From NCBI GenBank assembly GCA_011800805.1, contig MPNW01000106.1, positions 91,712 to 155,711 of the forward strand: a DNA stretch of 64,000 nt. The letters run 5' to 3'. Origin of the DNA: Hirudo medicinalis (taxonomy: Eukaryota > Annelida > Clitellata > Hirudinida > Hirudinidae). A program made the position numbers and the translations under genes. Position 1 is the first letter of the stretch. Every line of letters begins with the position of its first letter. This document shows positions 12,706 to 23,803 of the stretch, in pieces. The notes under the pieces were generated by a model, which worked only from the letters and a program-made list of their open reading frames with translations, did not search any database and had not been told where the DNA came from.

Positions 12706-12730
12706 CAGGGGCGGATCTAGAATACTTTGG
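12706..12730 (+). repeat. hAT-type terminal sequence
   Basis: CAGGGGCGGATCTAG is the well-known start of many hAT terminal inverted repeats. The matching opposite end was not found with certainty downstream, so the element length is unknown. Only one terminus is called. Confidence 0.45.
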
Positions 12731-15700
12731 CGGGGGCCACACTCTGGAACCTAGACCCCTTATGGTCAATCCTAAACCGCTTGCTGATGCAAATATAAGC
12801 CGGCTTATATTTTATAGCCATTTGCATATTGTTCATCTTTGAATCTTTAAAAAATTAATTATAAAATGGTTTCAGGTCTTACTTATTCAAATTTATTCAA
12901 ACTTACAGTTTGATAAAAATGCAAGACGACCTAATCTACCAAAATTATCAACTATTGTCTCTACTGGTAACTTTTGACTGAATTATTTTTTCAAACCCAA
13001 ATTTCGATATGTTATTTAATAGAGAAAGTTTATCAAAGTCGAAAATTTTTGTGTGATCTGATGATACATTCCAGAAATATGCGTTAAAATCGCATATATG
13101 CGTTTTTAGCGTTGGTCATATCTTTAAGCTTCCTGTAATGTAAGACAATAATAATGGTTCCAAATCATGTTATTAATCCAAATATGGTGTCATTATGATG
13201 TCCTATGACCCTTCTTTGCTATTATATAAACACATCTTGATTTCGTAGATGATTTCGCCACCAATTGTTCCATGTATTATTTTCGCAAGATTTTCCAGAC
13301 CTCATGAACTAGTAATGTATGAAATAAATAACGTTGTAAACATGGCGACAAAACATTAATTAATTTTTATAATAATTTGGTAATTACGTTTATATTGTTT
13401 ATATTTAGAATCTTTGTAAGGCAGCTTCTGCGGCAGAAAATTAAGGTTATTGCATTCCATACAGATCCCAAAATCTCACACCAGATCCTATAAATCCTAA
13501 AGATCCACATAAACTATCGGCTCGATTATTCAGTTCTGTTCACTGAATAGTTGCTCAATAAACTTACTGGAAAACTTACTAGTTCGCGGACCCACGGTTT
13601 ATTTCAGTAATATGGTATAGTTCCAGTTGTTATTAATTTACTGAATTTAGTTATATAAACCGCTACAATAAAAAAGTATATGGATTTATAAAAAATATCT
13701 TGGCATATTGAAATAAGTAGGATGGGTCTTACTCCACCCTGTGCTTACGCCTATAAAATTTCCAGGCCGATGATCATTCACAAATTATCACAACATGTTT
13801 AGAAATTAGAAAAAAAATCAAGGGAAATGTTCTGATTTGCCATGTGGCTCGGGAAAGCATTTATTTGCACAAGTTGTGATTAGTTATTTCTTCTCAGATT
13901 TTGTCGAGCTCAGGCATGATGGGAATTTGTTCACGATTTTGGAATAAAATCTTGGGTCTTATTTGAACTTTAGTATTGTACTTTATTCCTATGGATTTAC
14001 TGTATTAATTCTAAGTGATCAGAGATTTACCTATTCGGAAGAAGTAAAGGAATAACATTAAATTCTTCTTACGCAAGATGGGAATACCCATTGATTTTGG
14101 AACAAGAAATATAATTAATTTTTGTGTGGAACCGACATTATCGAATTATTAGGATTATTGATGAGAACATGCATAGGTACAATGCAAATAAAATCATTTC
14201 AACTAAAAATTCTCGATTTAGAGGTATAAATCTTTCAAAACTCATCTTAATAACTAGAGAACTTATATTTTCATATTAATAATTTAAATGGAAGCGTAGT
14301 TATTAATGTGCTTTCGTTGGTTTACACTTGGACTCTTTAAATTTGTCTTCCACTTTATTGATGTCACGTGCCTAAAAATATACGTGCATATAATGCGCTG
14401 ACCTGAAGTTATTCTAAGTTTTTGTCAACTTTCAATGATTCAATTTTTAACATTCTAAAGTTATTAAACATGGTTTTTACTACATTCTTACGATAGCGAT
14501 AATTTAATATTAATATTGAAAAAAACACCCCATAAGAAATAAGGTGGGGTTTCCTTGTTGTACATCTGTGGTGTATAACTGGTCAGATGTCCAGCGCACT
14601 GGACCGATCAATAGACGTGCCTCGTGGTCATGCAGACTTTTGCACAACTTCCTGCATGCCCCCTTGGTTTTTCGTTCCAAAATGTTCTATTAGAAAATTC
14701 TAAGAACCAAATAACGAACAACATAAATGATTTCGCTTTTAAAAAAATTTATGGCCATAAAAGTGAGGCAATGTACAGTAAATAAGCATTCCAAATTTCT
14801 AAAATAGTTCTAATTGAACTTGTATAAATTGAACTTTTTGTATAAAAAAATTACAATAAAACTTAAGTATCCTTGATTGGATTTTTTAAAATTTAAAAAT
14901 ATTAACAAATAGGAAATTTACTAATAAAAAAGTATATCAGCAGTAAAGATGAAAAAGTGCCAAATGATGGAATTTCGACTTCAGATCAAGCCGGCATGGG
15001 AAAAGTTCAGGAATTTTGATCAAAGAATAAGTTTAAAGCTGGATAAATTAATTGCAGCGCTTTACATTAATATCGACCCACTGGAGCGAAAAATTAGACT
15101 TTGCTGAATAATTAGGAAATTGTAAAAGTTTTATTTGACAAATAATTAACTACAACTTTATTTACGACTCTTATAAATATTTTTAAGACTTTGAAGGTAG
15201 TATTCTTAAAACAAAGTAGATATTACTAACGTAATATTTAAAATTTATTGCTTAAAGTTGAATTGTTAAATAATTGAGGACATCTTTCATTGGAATTCGT
15301 CCACTGTGAATTAAGGCTACATTTTTAACTAATGGTGAAATTTTTTTATAAAATCTTAGATGTTGCCACTTCTAAATATATGAAGACTTTAGCTTGTATT
15401 TCCTTTAGAAGTTCTCATATTTGAGATTTAATTTGACTAACAACTTTTTAAAGTCAAAGCCAAAAATATTCTTGAGATAAAAATTCAATGGCGTTGCTAT
15501 TGTCCGGTCAATTGATGCAATCATTTTAATAAAATATTTTCAGACAATCAGGCAACGTTGTTGATTTAAAAAGAGCATTAAAATTTATTACTTCAATCAT
15601 GCTTCATATTTTCAGTTAAATAAAAATTGTTAGACTTTGAATGAAATGAAAAAAGAATTTTGGTACGAATGGATCGGAATTGATTTGAGCTGAGTCCAAG

Positions 15701-16110
15701 AAGCAGCACGAATAAATGCAGATAATAGAGACGTTTCAGGTTAATTGTTTTGTTTTCATTATTCACTCTAAATTTTAGAGTGGTAGCTGTGCATTTAATG
15801 AGATAGCGATGATCGAAGTTGAGTAATTTCAGCCGTCAAATTAATTATTGGACTAATAACTTAACTTAGCAAGAGCAGCCTCTTACACAAGTTTTCGTCG
15901 AGAGCTCAGATGTTTAATACTGTGTTGTGCAACCAAGCGAAAGCAAACAAAGACAATAACAAACGTTGGTGGATAACAATTATTTCATTTGCATCTCCTG
16001 TCATCCATTGAGCGCTGATTTTCTAATAATCATTTATGCATAATCTGCATTCATCTGAGCGCATTGGTCTTGTTAGTCTTTCTAGTCGAATGCGCTTCGA
16101 ACTCGGACTG
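12731..16110. other. Intergenic upstream of carbonic anhydrase
   Basis: About 3.4 kb of AT-rich sequence without a credible gene. No long ORF or RNA gene was recognised. The first part may be interior of the hAT-type element starting at 12706. The last few hundred bases are presumed upstream control region of the carbonic anhydrase. Confidence 0.4.
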
Positions 16111-16113
16111 AAG

Positions 16114-16122
16114 ATATAAATA
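16114..16122 (+). promoter_or_regulatory. Candidate TATA box of carbonic anhydrase
   Basis: ATATAAATA lies about 215 bases before the carbonic anhydrase start codon and is the only clear TATA-like element in the proximal upstream region. Transcription would then start near 16145, giving a 5' UTR of roughly 190 bases. Confidence 0.45.
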
Positions 16123-16337
16123 CGGGTTGGTTGCAACTTGATATCTCGTCCGAGTAGAGTTTATCATAGCAGCTGATATTTTCAGACATTTATTTATTCA
16201 CAGGTGGCCTGTTTTTTTTTATCTTACACTTACAGTTTAAACGAATTAATTCAGCATTTATTTCTTCTTTTCTTTGTACAAAGGTATTGAAATTATATGT
16301 GCAGATATTGAAATCTTTGTTTAAAAGGTTTATAATA

Positions 16338-17701
16338 ATGGCCAATTGGGGATATACGAAAGAAAATGGTGAGTCGCGTGACGTCCCCTTACCGAGCCCG
16401 TTCGATATTTAATATTTGTATGATTTAAATATTCAATAATTTTATTAATTGAACTAAAAATGTTCCGTAAATGGAACCTGGCAAGTAGTGATAACGATTG
16501 CATGGCGGCATTTAAGTTCAAACTAACTTTATAACTCAAACATCTGCGTGAATGCATCTCTTTATAAAGCCTTCAATTACTCCTTTAGGTTGCTTTTCAG
16601 GCAAAACAAGTGTTTGATTGTTTGAGGTGCTTTTGATTCCTGCAGGTCCTCACAGGTGGGGGGAAGTTGCACCAGCCGCACGCGGTCTCCACCAGTCACC
16701 GGTGAACATAGAAACCAACAAGGCCGACAAATATTCTTTCAAACCACTCAACCTCGTTTACGTTCCTTCAAGTTGCAAGCAAATCATCAACAACGGACAC
16801 ACAGTCCAGGTGGTCATCGATGGCAAGGATTCTTGTGAGTTGCTTTTATTTCTATTACATTTCACCTGTAGTGAACATGTGTCCACATGTGTCAGAATTA
16901 ATGCATTTTGTTGAATTACGGCTACTTGGGAAGTAAATTTTAAAGCATATTTCACTGGCAAATAATTCAACCTCACCATGCATAACGTTTTTGATGCAGA
17001 ATGTGGCAAAAATTGATTTTATCCTACGATAATTATTGACGTCCTACCATTTAATACAAACGGTGATGATAATGATATTAATGACTACTATGATGATAAT
17101 GATTATGGCATTTCATCGCATTTAAGAAATGTTGATAGATCATGTTACAGAATAAAGCGTATCTCTTTTATTAATGTTACCGACAGCATCCATATTAAGT
17201 CTGTTTGATTCGCCGAGTCCAATTAAAGTTGAAAATAACTTAATTAATTATCAATTAACCAGAACTGATTGTATAATTAACAACTAATTAATTAACGCCG
17301 GTAATAAATTCGAACATATTATCATTGAGATGTTTGACTGACTCCATTATTCAATTATCAAGTGATGGAGGGAGGACCCTTGTGCCATCGCTACAAAGCA
17401 CTACAATTCCATTTCCATTGGGGCAAAACCAGCAACACTGGATCTGAGCACCAAGTGGATGGAAAGTACTTTGCAGCTGAGGTTAATACCATTCTGCCTG
17501 TTATTGCTATCAATGTTGTAATTAACTTGAATATATTAACTTGAATATTGCAATCATCATCATCGTTGTCATCGTCACCAACATCATCATCATCATCACC
17601 TCCTGATGTTAATTTCATTCTAATGTCGACATCAATATTATAATTAGCTTGAATATATTATATTGTAATAATAATAAAATACAACAACAATGGTAATCAT
17701 A

Positions 17702-17732
<31 letters not shown>

Positions 17733-17778
17733 CGACGATGATGATGATGATGATTATTATTATTATATTATCATCATG

Positions 17779-17823
<45 letters not shown>

Positions 17824-18192
17824 TTATCATCATCATCATCATCTCTCCTGATCTTGCACTTCAGCTGCACATAGTCCATTGGAACTGCGATTTGTACGCC
17901 AGTGTTGAAGAAGCTGTAAAGTCAGCAAATGGACTTGCTGTGCTGACAATTTTCATACAGGTGAGTTGTTTATGAGTTATTCTTTGAGTACACCTTTTTT
18001 TTATTATAATAATAATAATAATAATATCAGTTCATTTGTATGAAGCCGTAAGCATAGCGTCAGAGGCTTGATTAAAGTTCCTAAAAACTGAAGAGTGAAT
18101 CCTACTTACTCTCAGATATAATTATCTGATGATTACGAAAGCACAATCCATGACATATCAACATGTGTCGAAAGACCATTGGTTTGATGCAG

Positions 18193-18224
<32 letters not shown>

Positions 18225-21200
18225 TTGAGGCTCTTATTTTTGTTTTCTTTATAATCATCGCGAATCGGGTCAAAGTTCATTGAACGAAAGAACGACAGTG
18301 TTTGATAAATATTTCCATTGCATGACATTGAAAAATAATTACTTGAAAAAATATTAAATGCGAAAACTCAATGCACCGTGTAGAACTTAACTTTTTTGAA
18401 CAATTGTGACACTAAATTGCAATTCAAGATCTTATTATTCTATCAATATCCCAGATAACTTAATTAAGTAAGACATTTTCTATTGATTTTTCCTCGTTTT
18501 TTGGTGAAATTTATTTTGTCGAGTCGAATACAAATTGGTGACCTTGAAATTATGAACTTGACAGCCAGGAAGCCACCATGGTGAGATTGAGAAGGTGACC
18601 TCCATCCTTCCCAAGGTGACCTTCAAGGGCGAGAGTTTCGATCTGAAAGACGGATTGGATATTGCTGCCCTGCTACCCAGTGAGTTTATTCTCATAATCA
18701 TTATCATTGTCATCACAATTATCATCCTCAGCAACACCATCATCAGCACATAAGACCATAGCATCATCACTGATTAGCCATTTCTAATTGATATCTCTTT
18801 AAAGATAACTATTGTTTATCTTCATCAATATCCTTCGCAACTCGAGCCTCTACGTTGCATAAACACAAACAATATGCAAATTTCATGCAAAGTTATGCAT
18901 AATTAAGTACAGACAGCCCGTGGAAATCCTTCAACAAATATTTTTCATTTCAGTGCATTTATTTTTTTTTGCCCTATAATATGCAAAATTCAGTCGTTCT
19001 TTCAATTGTTTCTCTTATCATAAACATAAGTGTTGGACGACTGAGAGATTATTAGCTCGTGAACTTTGAACTTGTGAAAGGTACTTTAGAGCTCTAATTG
19101 CGTGAGAGCCAAATAAAATTAATAAAATTATTCAATATTTTTTTCTTCAAAACCCCTTGGATTTCTTCATGGTATAAAATAATTGCTCAGCTTAATGAAG
19201 TCACTAACTAAGGGGATGGTGTCAGTTGATGTAAATTAAGAGGACCGTGCGATATGCAACAATTGTAAATACTTGTAAAATTAATGTAAACCTCACAAAT
19301 AGAGAGAAGAGATTACTGGACTTACAGTGGTTCTCTGACAACACCCCCTTGTCATGAGTCTGCCAGGTTTATCATCTTCAAGGAACCGATTCAAGTTTCG
19401 GAAACTCAGGTGAGTATCTCAGCAACCTCTGGTTGTATTTATTGTCGATCTTCCTAAGGCTTTATCTTGTCCTTGAATTAACTAAGTGCTACTTATTCTT
19501 AATCCTATTGGTTGGTCGGTCAGATAATGTTTACCTACACAGGTGTGGGTAGTTCTTCTAATGCAATTATTTTCAGAAAAGCAATTTGTTTAGACATATT
19601 CTGACATATTCGCATGCACTGAAATACTCATCTAGTTGCATAGAATTCATTAATGAAGAATTCCCTTGTTATTCTAGTTAATTGATTTATATAAATTAGA
19701 ATTAATTTAATTAAAATTCTAAACTATTTGAAACCTGTTGTTTAGAAGTTAGGTTGTATTATGTGATGAAACAGTGGTGTGAAAAATAATAGAATCATGA
19801 TGAACAATTGCTTATTTTTGGCTATTAATGGCTTAGTGCTCAACTTCCTTACAATTACTTCCTCATTAACATTTATAGTTGTTATGGTTTTCTTAATGTC
19901 ACTAAACTTTACAAGTTAAGCAAGAATAAATATTCTTTAAAAAATGTAATTGTCTAAAGTTCTGGCAAGTTACTCCAAAATGTTAAAGATTTAATAAAAG
20001 TTCTCATGGTGGATGAATGTTGCAACACAAGAAACCTTTATGAGTTCATTTAAAACACTTTTAAGCCATTGCTAGGGGTATTATTATTCCACTACTGGAA
20101 TATTGTTCTCCTGTGTGGAATCCCCACCTCAAATATCTTGTTCAAAGATTAACTACTCTTATTGCAAGTGTAGGTTCGTAATGATTATTTCTGGAATACT
20201 TACGGATTAATTCCTAATTATTAAAGCATTGTCGGCCCAAAGAAGATTTACAAGAGCGATCCCGAGCCTGCGACACCAACCTTATTTAACCAGACTTAAG
20301 ATTCTAGAGCTCAAAACAATTGAACATCGCCGTTTACTTTTAGATTTATGCTTTTTGTTTAAATTATTAAACGGTTTCGTTAAAAGTGATCTTTTAACTT
20401 TTGTACAATTTTCCAATTACAACCGCACAAGGGGACATCGTTTCAAATTGCGCGAGGAAGTGCTTGACTAATATGACTAAAAATGTTTTATGAACAGAGT
20501 TGTTGCCGTCTGGAACTCCTTACCAGAGAGATGGTATCTGCCGGCACTTTTTCTCGATTTAAATTAATATTATTTAACAATTGACGACTAATGTTTTGTC
20601 AACATTGCTTTTTTTCTTTTTCTCGCTCGATGTTTATTGTTTCTTTTCCGTGTTTAGCTGAGGCCTAATAAATAAATAAATTAGGTTAGAATCTGTTAAA
20701 TCATAAAATAGAATCTAATTTGATTTTTTTTATATCTAAAATGATAGCAAGGACAAACATGTTTGTAGCATGTTAATTGTTGTGAAATGTTTGTCATAGT
20801 CATGAGTTTAAGTCATACTATTAGTAAGTCTTAATTTTAGCTTTGAGAAGTTCTAATAGAAATGATCGAAAACCTGCAACATGTTCAACGAATTCCATTG
20901 AAAGAATGTAGGCAAAATAAAAAAATGACAAGCAAGCCATTGCCCGTACATTGAAGCAGCACCAAGTTATTTTCAACAAGCAGCATCAGCAGACACCTCA
21001 TACAAGATTGCACGTCGACCACGCAAAATCACTTCGTAATAAAATTCAACAACTATAACTATTCAACTGGAGACTCAATACTCAAAGAACACTTAAGTTA
21101 CATTGCAGCTGATTTGAGCAAAGTTTGGATCAATCACCTTTCGAGACATTTTCCAGATGGCGGGCAATCTCTCCGTGCCACAGCGCCATATCTAACGAAG

Positions 21201-21803
21201 CAATTTGGACAAAAATCAGGAAAATCGCCGGATATGAATTTTGTTGAAAATCTCCGGATGATTGGAAAGAGGCGCACCACAGATAGTCAACCTCAAAAGA
21301 CAAGCATTAGCTTAATGTGCTTACTAATGTTTCTCGACCCAGAAATGTGCCACAAACTTATTGAATGGACGAAAAACGCACTGAACAACTTTTCACTGAT
21401 AGGGGGCGTCAAAAATAAGAGACTCTGTAAAGATTGCATTTGAAAAGCTATAAACACTAGCTTTTTGCTGTGATTTTAATATTTTTAACACCGCTGCATT
21501 ATTATATTTATTTATTTATTGTATTTACAATATAAAAATAATGTATATATAATCCCTAACCCAGACTATGTGAAAATTGAGATTGATTATATTCTTAAAA
21601 ATATATGCACATAAATGTTCAAAAGTTATATTTTAATAAAATTACTCTGACATGATATTGCCTTGCAGCTTGAAGCTTTCAGAGAACTTTGCTCCCATTC
21701 GCGGGATTGTTGCCCTCCAAGCGATGAATTCGGCGGGAAGATCCTGCAAAATTTCCGCCCTGTAAACCCGCTCAATGACAGGAAAATCATCAGTTCCTGC
21801 TGA
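16338..21803 (+). CDS. Alpha-carbonic anhydrase, cytosolic type
   Basis: Interconverts CO2 and bicarbonate. Exons: 16338-16368, 16646-16834, 17363-17481, 17865-17960, 18565-18679, 19303-19409, 21669-21803. They join in frame to 263 residues, the usual size of a single catalytic domain. There is no signal peptide or membrane segment (start [17 protein letters not shown]), so it should be cytosolic. The active site is complete: zinc ligands His90 and His92 in QFHFHWG and His115 in LHIVHWN, proton-shuttle His62 in NNGHTVQV, and the substrate-binding SLTTPPC loop near 194-200. The end is [15 protein letters not shown]. It is unusually Cys-rich near the C-terminus ([10 protein letters not shown]). 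The last intron (19410-21668) carries a LINE and a Tc1 remnant. AATAAA at 21918-21923 is a likely polyadenylation signal. Confidence 0.95.
17540..17840. repeat. Trinucleotide microsatellites in carbonic anhydrase intron 3
   Basis: A run of ATC/ATG triplets (about 17550-17600), then a long GAT/ATG tract (17702-17755), then an ATT/TTA tract (17755-17825) and more CAT triplets up to the exon 4 acceptor. A further (GAT)n tract lies at 18191-18222 and (AAT)n at 18007-18028. The microsatellite ends only a few dozen bases before the exon 4 splice acceptor. Confidence 0.9.
18025..18068 (-). repeat. SINE fragment (3' end, tRNA-derived family)
   Basis: The piece 'ttcatttgtatgaagc…gcatagcgtcagaggc' matches the 3' half of the SINE copies at 43265-43400 and 52484-52682, in the minus orientation. 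Only about 40 bases remain. Confidence 0.5.
20080..20690 (+). mobile_element. CR1/L2-type LINE 3' fragment in carbonic anhydrase intron 6
   Basis: Readable blocks in order: [20 protein letters not shown] (about 20085-20155), then after a foreign insert [20 protein letters not shown]…[20 protein letters not shown] (20229-20470), then [11 protein letters not shown] (about 20498-20530), and a 3' end of AATA repeats at about 20665-20682. This is the C-terminal region and 3' UTR of a non-LTR retrotransposon of the CR1/L2/Jockey kind. The 5' part is missing. The reading frame is split by an inserted piece of about 70 bases that is itself one arm of the inverted pair with 22625-22709. Confidence 0.8.
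20150..20234 (+). repeat. Arm 1 of an 85-bp inverted pair
   Basis: This stretch is the reverse complement of 22625-22709, with one mismatch noticed. It starts inside the LINE coding sequence ('taactactcttattg') and runs through the insert that splits the LINE frame to 'attgtcg'. Confidence 0.85.
20930..21445 (+). mobile_element. Tc1/mariner transposase remnant in carbonic anhydrase intron 6
   Basis: The frame 21114-21443 includes [17 protein letters not shown] and later [14 protein letters not shown]. This corresponds to the SPDLNPIENLW…LK block and the helical tail of Tc1-type transposases, which contain the last catalytic acidic residue region. Upstream (about 20940-21110) the frame is broken. 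No terminal inverted repeats were recognised. Confidence 0.65.
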
Positions 21804-22480
21804 TTGGCGTTTGCATCAGAGATTTCACAATTTGATTTGCTAGTTGGAGATTATTGGATTCCTTGATTGATGAACTCTTTAAGAACATCTTTAGTTTAGT
21901 CATCTGATTTTGTAGAAAATAAATTTAAAAACATCGTTTGAAAATTCTTGGGTTTTCGATACTCTCTTTTGGCGGGAAATCAGTAATTAATTAATAAATA
22001 ATAACACTCCAGTGCAATACGTTGTCTACAGTAACCTGTTATTTTAAATTCTTTAAATGGCTTTGTTTATTCCACAATCTATGGAAATATCATAAAATAT
22101 TGCTTATACATAGTTATATTACATACCTATAAGTGGTAATTCGGGCTAACAGATGCTTTAAGAAATAATTGAAATAAATGATGTTCGTATGTATTGTTAC
22201 GATACAAAACATGATGGATTAGATGAGAAATTTCGTTAATAATTCTTCAACTTTAATTATGTAGGGAGCCTCAAGTGATTTTCTAAAATAATAATAAAAC
22301 GAGCAAAATTAACAAGTGCAACGCAATCTACTAATACTCGAACTGAAAAATGATGAGAGCACAATGCATAATTGAGGAAGTTGATTAAAAAAAAATGGAT
22401 ACTAATTAAAATCTAGCGACATCATTTCATTATGATATGGAGTTTAATCTGCTTGTCGCAAGTATAGACTGCCCGAATGT
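21804..22480. other. Carbonic anhydrase 3' UTR and intergenic sequence
   Basis: Contains the AATAAA at 21918-21923 and then AT-rich sequence without a recognised gene. Confidence 0.4.
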
Positions 22481-23035
22481 GATTTTTGGTTTCGGCCGAA
22501 GTTCAAAATGACTTTCGGACAAAACCAAAACCATACCGAGTCTTTCGGTCGAAACCAAAAGATATAAAACCCAGCACAAGATTTAAAACTGTCGTGAAAC
22601 AATGATAAAAAAATTCAACGTTATCGACAATGCTTTAATAATTAGGAAGTAATCCGTAAGTATTCCAGAAATAATCATTACGAACCTACACTTGCAATAA
22701 GAGTAGTTAAATGGCAATTCGTTCAGCGTTCATTGGTTAGTAATTGAATTCGAACAAACGAATGTTGTTCAGAAACAAACGTGTCTCTACATTATCGCCC
22801 AGCAGTTTGCTGCGGCTCTCGGCATACAGCTGTCCTGCTACACTAAACAACCGCTCACTTGCCATGCTGGTTGGCGTTGCAAATACTTACAAGTGGCAGA
22901 CTGACTTCTAGTAGATGACCCAAAGACTAAATCACTTTCGGTATAAACCGAAACTACCCCGAAAACATATGGCAACTTTCGGCGCCAGAACCGAAACCGA
23001 ACTTCGGTCGGTCTCTAGTTGCAAATTGTATCAGC
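22480..23035 (-). mobile_element. hAT element remnant with CGAAAG/CTTTCGG subterminal repeats
   Basis: Both flanks are dense in ACTTTCGG, TTCGGTC and ACCGAAAC words in both orientations (22488-22562 and 22928-23025), as in the subterminal repeats of hAT elements. Between them the minus strand at 22866-22737 reads ASERLFSVAGQLYAESRSKL and then a stop after RLFEFNY. This is the hAT dimerisation domain (ERLFS.AG…R..L.P..V..L.FL). The transposase N-terminus is missing. The 85-bp inverted-pair arm 22625-22709 lies just after the stop codon. Confidence 0.75.
22625..22709 (-). repeat. Arm 2 of the 85-bp inverted pair
   Basis: Reverse complement of 20150-20234 with one mismatch noticed. It lies inside the hAT remnant, next to the transposase stop codon. 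It carries the same bit of LINE coding flank as arm 1. Confidence 0.85.
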
Positions 23036-23194
23036 GAATAAGAACTATAATAATAGAAATTTCAGACTTGCTTTTTTAATAGTGTAAAAATAAGTGCGAA
23101 GCTTTTGCGACCAAGAAGTTTGTCGAATGGCCAGAGAAGAAAAAGTAAAAATATTATTTAGGTTGGTGACCCTAGCAGCGGTGCAGCGGGGGAA

Positions 23195-23587
23195 GGGGTC
23201 TTTTTTTACTTTTTTTTTTTGAAAGTTTGAGTCCTGTAATTTGAGCGACTTAAGTCACATCTTATGGCATCATTGATTTTGTCGTTAGTGAAACTTTGAG
23301 GCGGGATATCTCAACTCAGAAATATGGAAATTAGCAATATTATATATCACATTGAAGGTAATTATTAGCACTATAAAATGGTATGCGTTGCCCAAAAATT
23401 CCATGTCAAATAACATTAGTTTTTTACAAATTAATTTTTGAAAGAGATTTTCATTATTAAAAATTACAAAATTAAATAATTCTATAATATTCAGATAGGT
23501 TATCATCTTCCCTTTCGAAATTTCTGAAATTATAAACTTTCTATTTTACAGGACTCAAATTTTGCAAAAAAAAAACCAGACACCCTG
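23195..23587. repeat. MITE-like unit with ~45-bp terminal inverted repeats
   Basis: Left end: 'ggggtct', a T-rich run, then 'tttgagtcctgtaa' (to 23240). Right end: 'ttacaggactcaaatttt', an A-rich run, then 'cagacaccc' (23542-23587). The two ends are reverse complements over about 45 bases with a few changes. The interior has no coding sense. The unit is about 390 bp. Confidence 0.6.
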
Positions 23588-23803
23588 TTGAAAGTAAAGC
23601 TGGATTTCATGCACCCATATAAATCACGGGCAAAACGCCAGCACGTGCCTACCGCTAAATATGAATTGCTGAAAAGCTGCTCGGGATGCACCTCCGCCGG
23701 TCGCAAAGACCTACTTCCAGGAAAGAAAGCTAAATACGTGCCTCTGCACCGACGAATCTGCGCAGGGATTTTGAAGCGCGGGAAACCAAATTGCGTTAAG
23801 TAA
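23553..23803 (+). CDS. Unassigned basic ORF, possible exon or retro-copy fragment
   Basis: An open frame from the ACAG at 23549-23552 to a stop at 23801-23803. It is strongly basic with several cysteines (SCSGCTSAGRKDLLPGKKAK, RRICAGILKRG, PNCVK). The spacing of 'C.GC' followed by 'LLPGKKAKYVPL' is loosely like the C-x-C…L-x-x-G-x-x-Y-L pattern of netrin/NTR modules, but this is only an impression. The first dozen codons lie in the terminal repeat of the MITE at 23195-23587, so the apparent splice acceptor may be accidental and the true ORF may start near the ATG at 23588. No partner exons were found. Confidence 0.3.

Noticed and set aside
17391..17618. Asp-rich minus-strand frame ([15 protein letters not shown])
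   Set aside because: It is the translation of the ATC/GAT microsatellite on the opposite strand of carbonic anhydrase intron 3.
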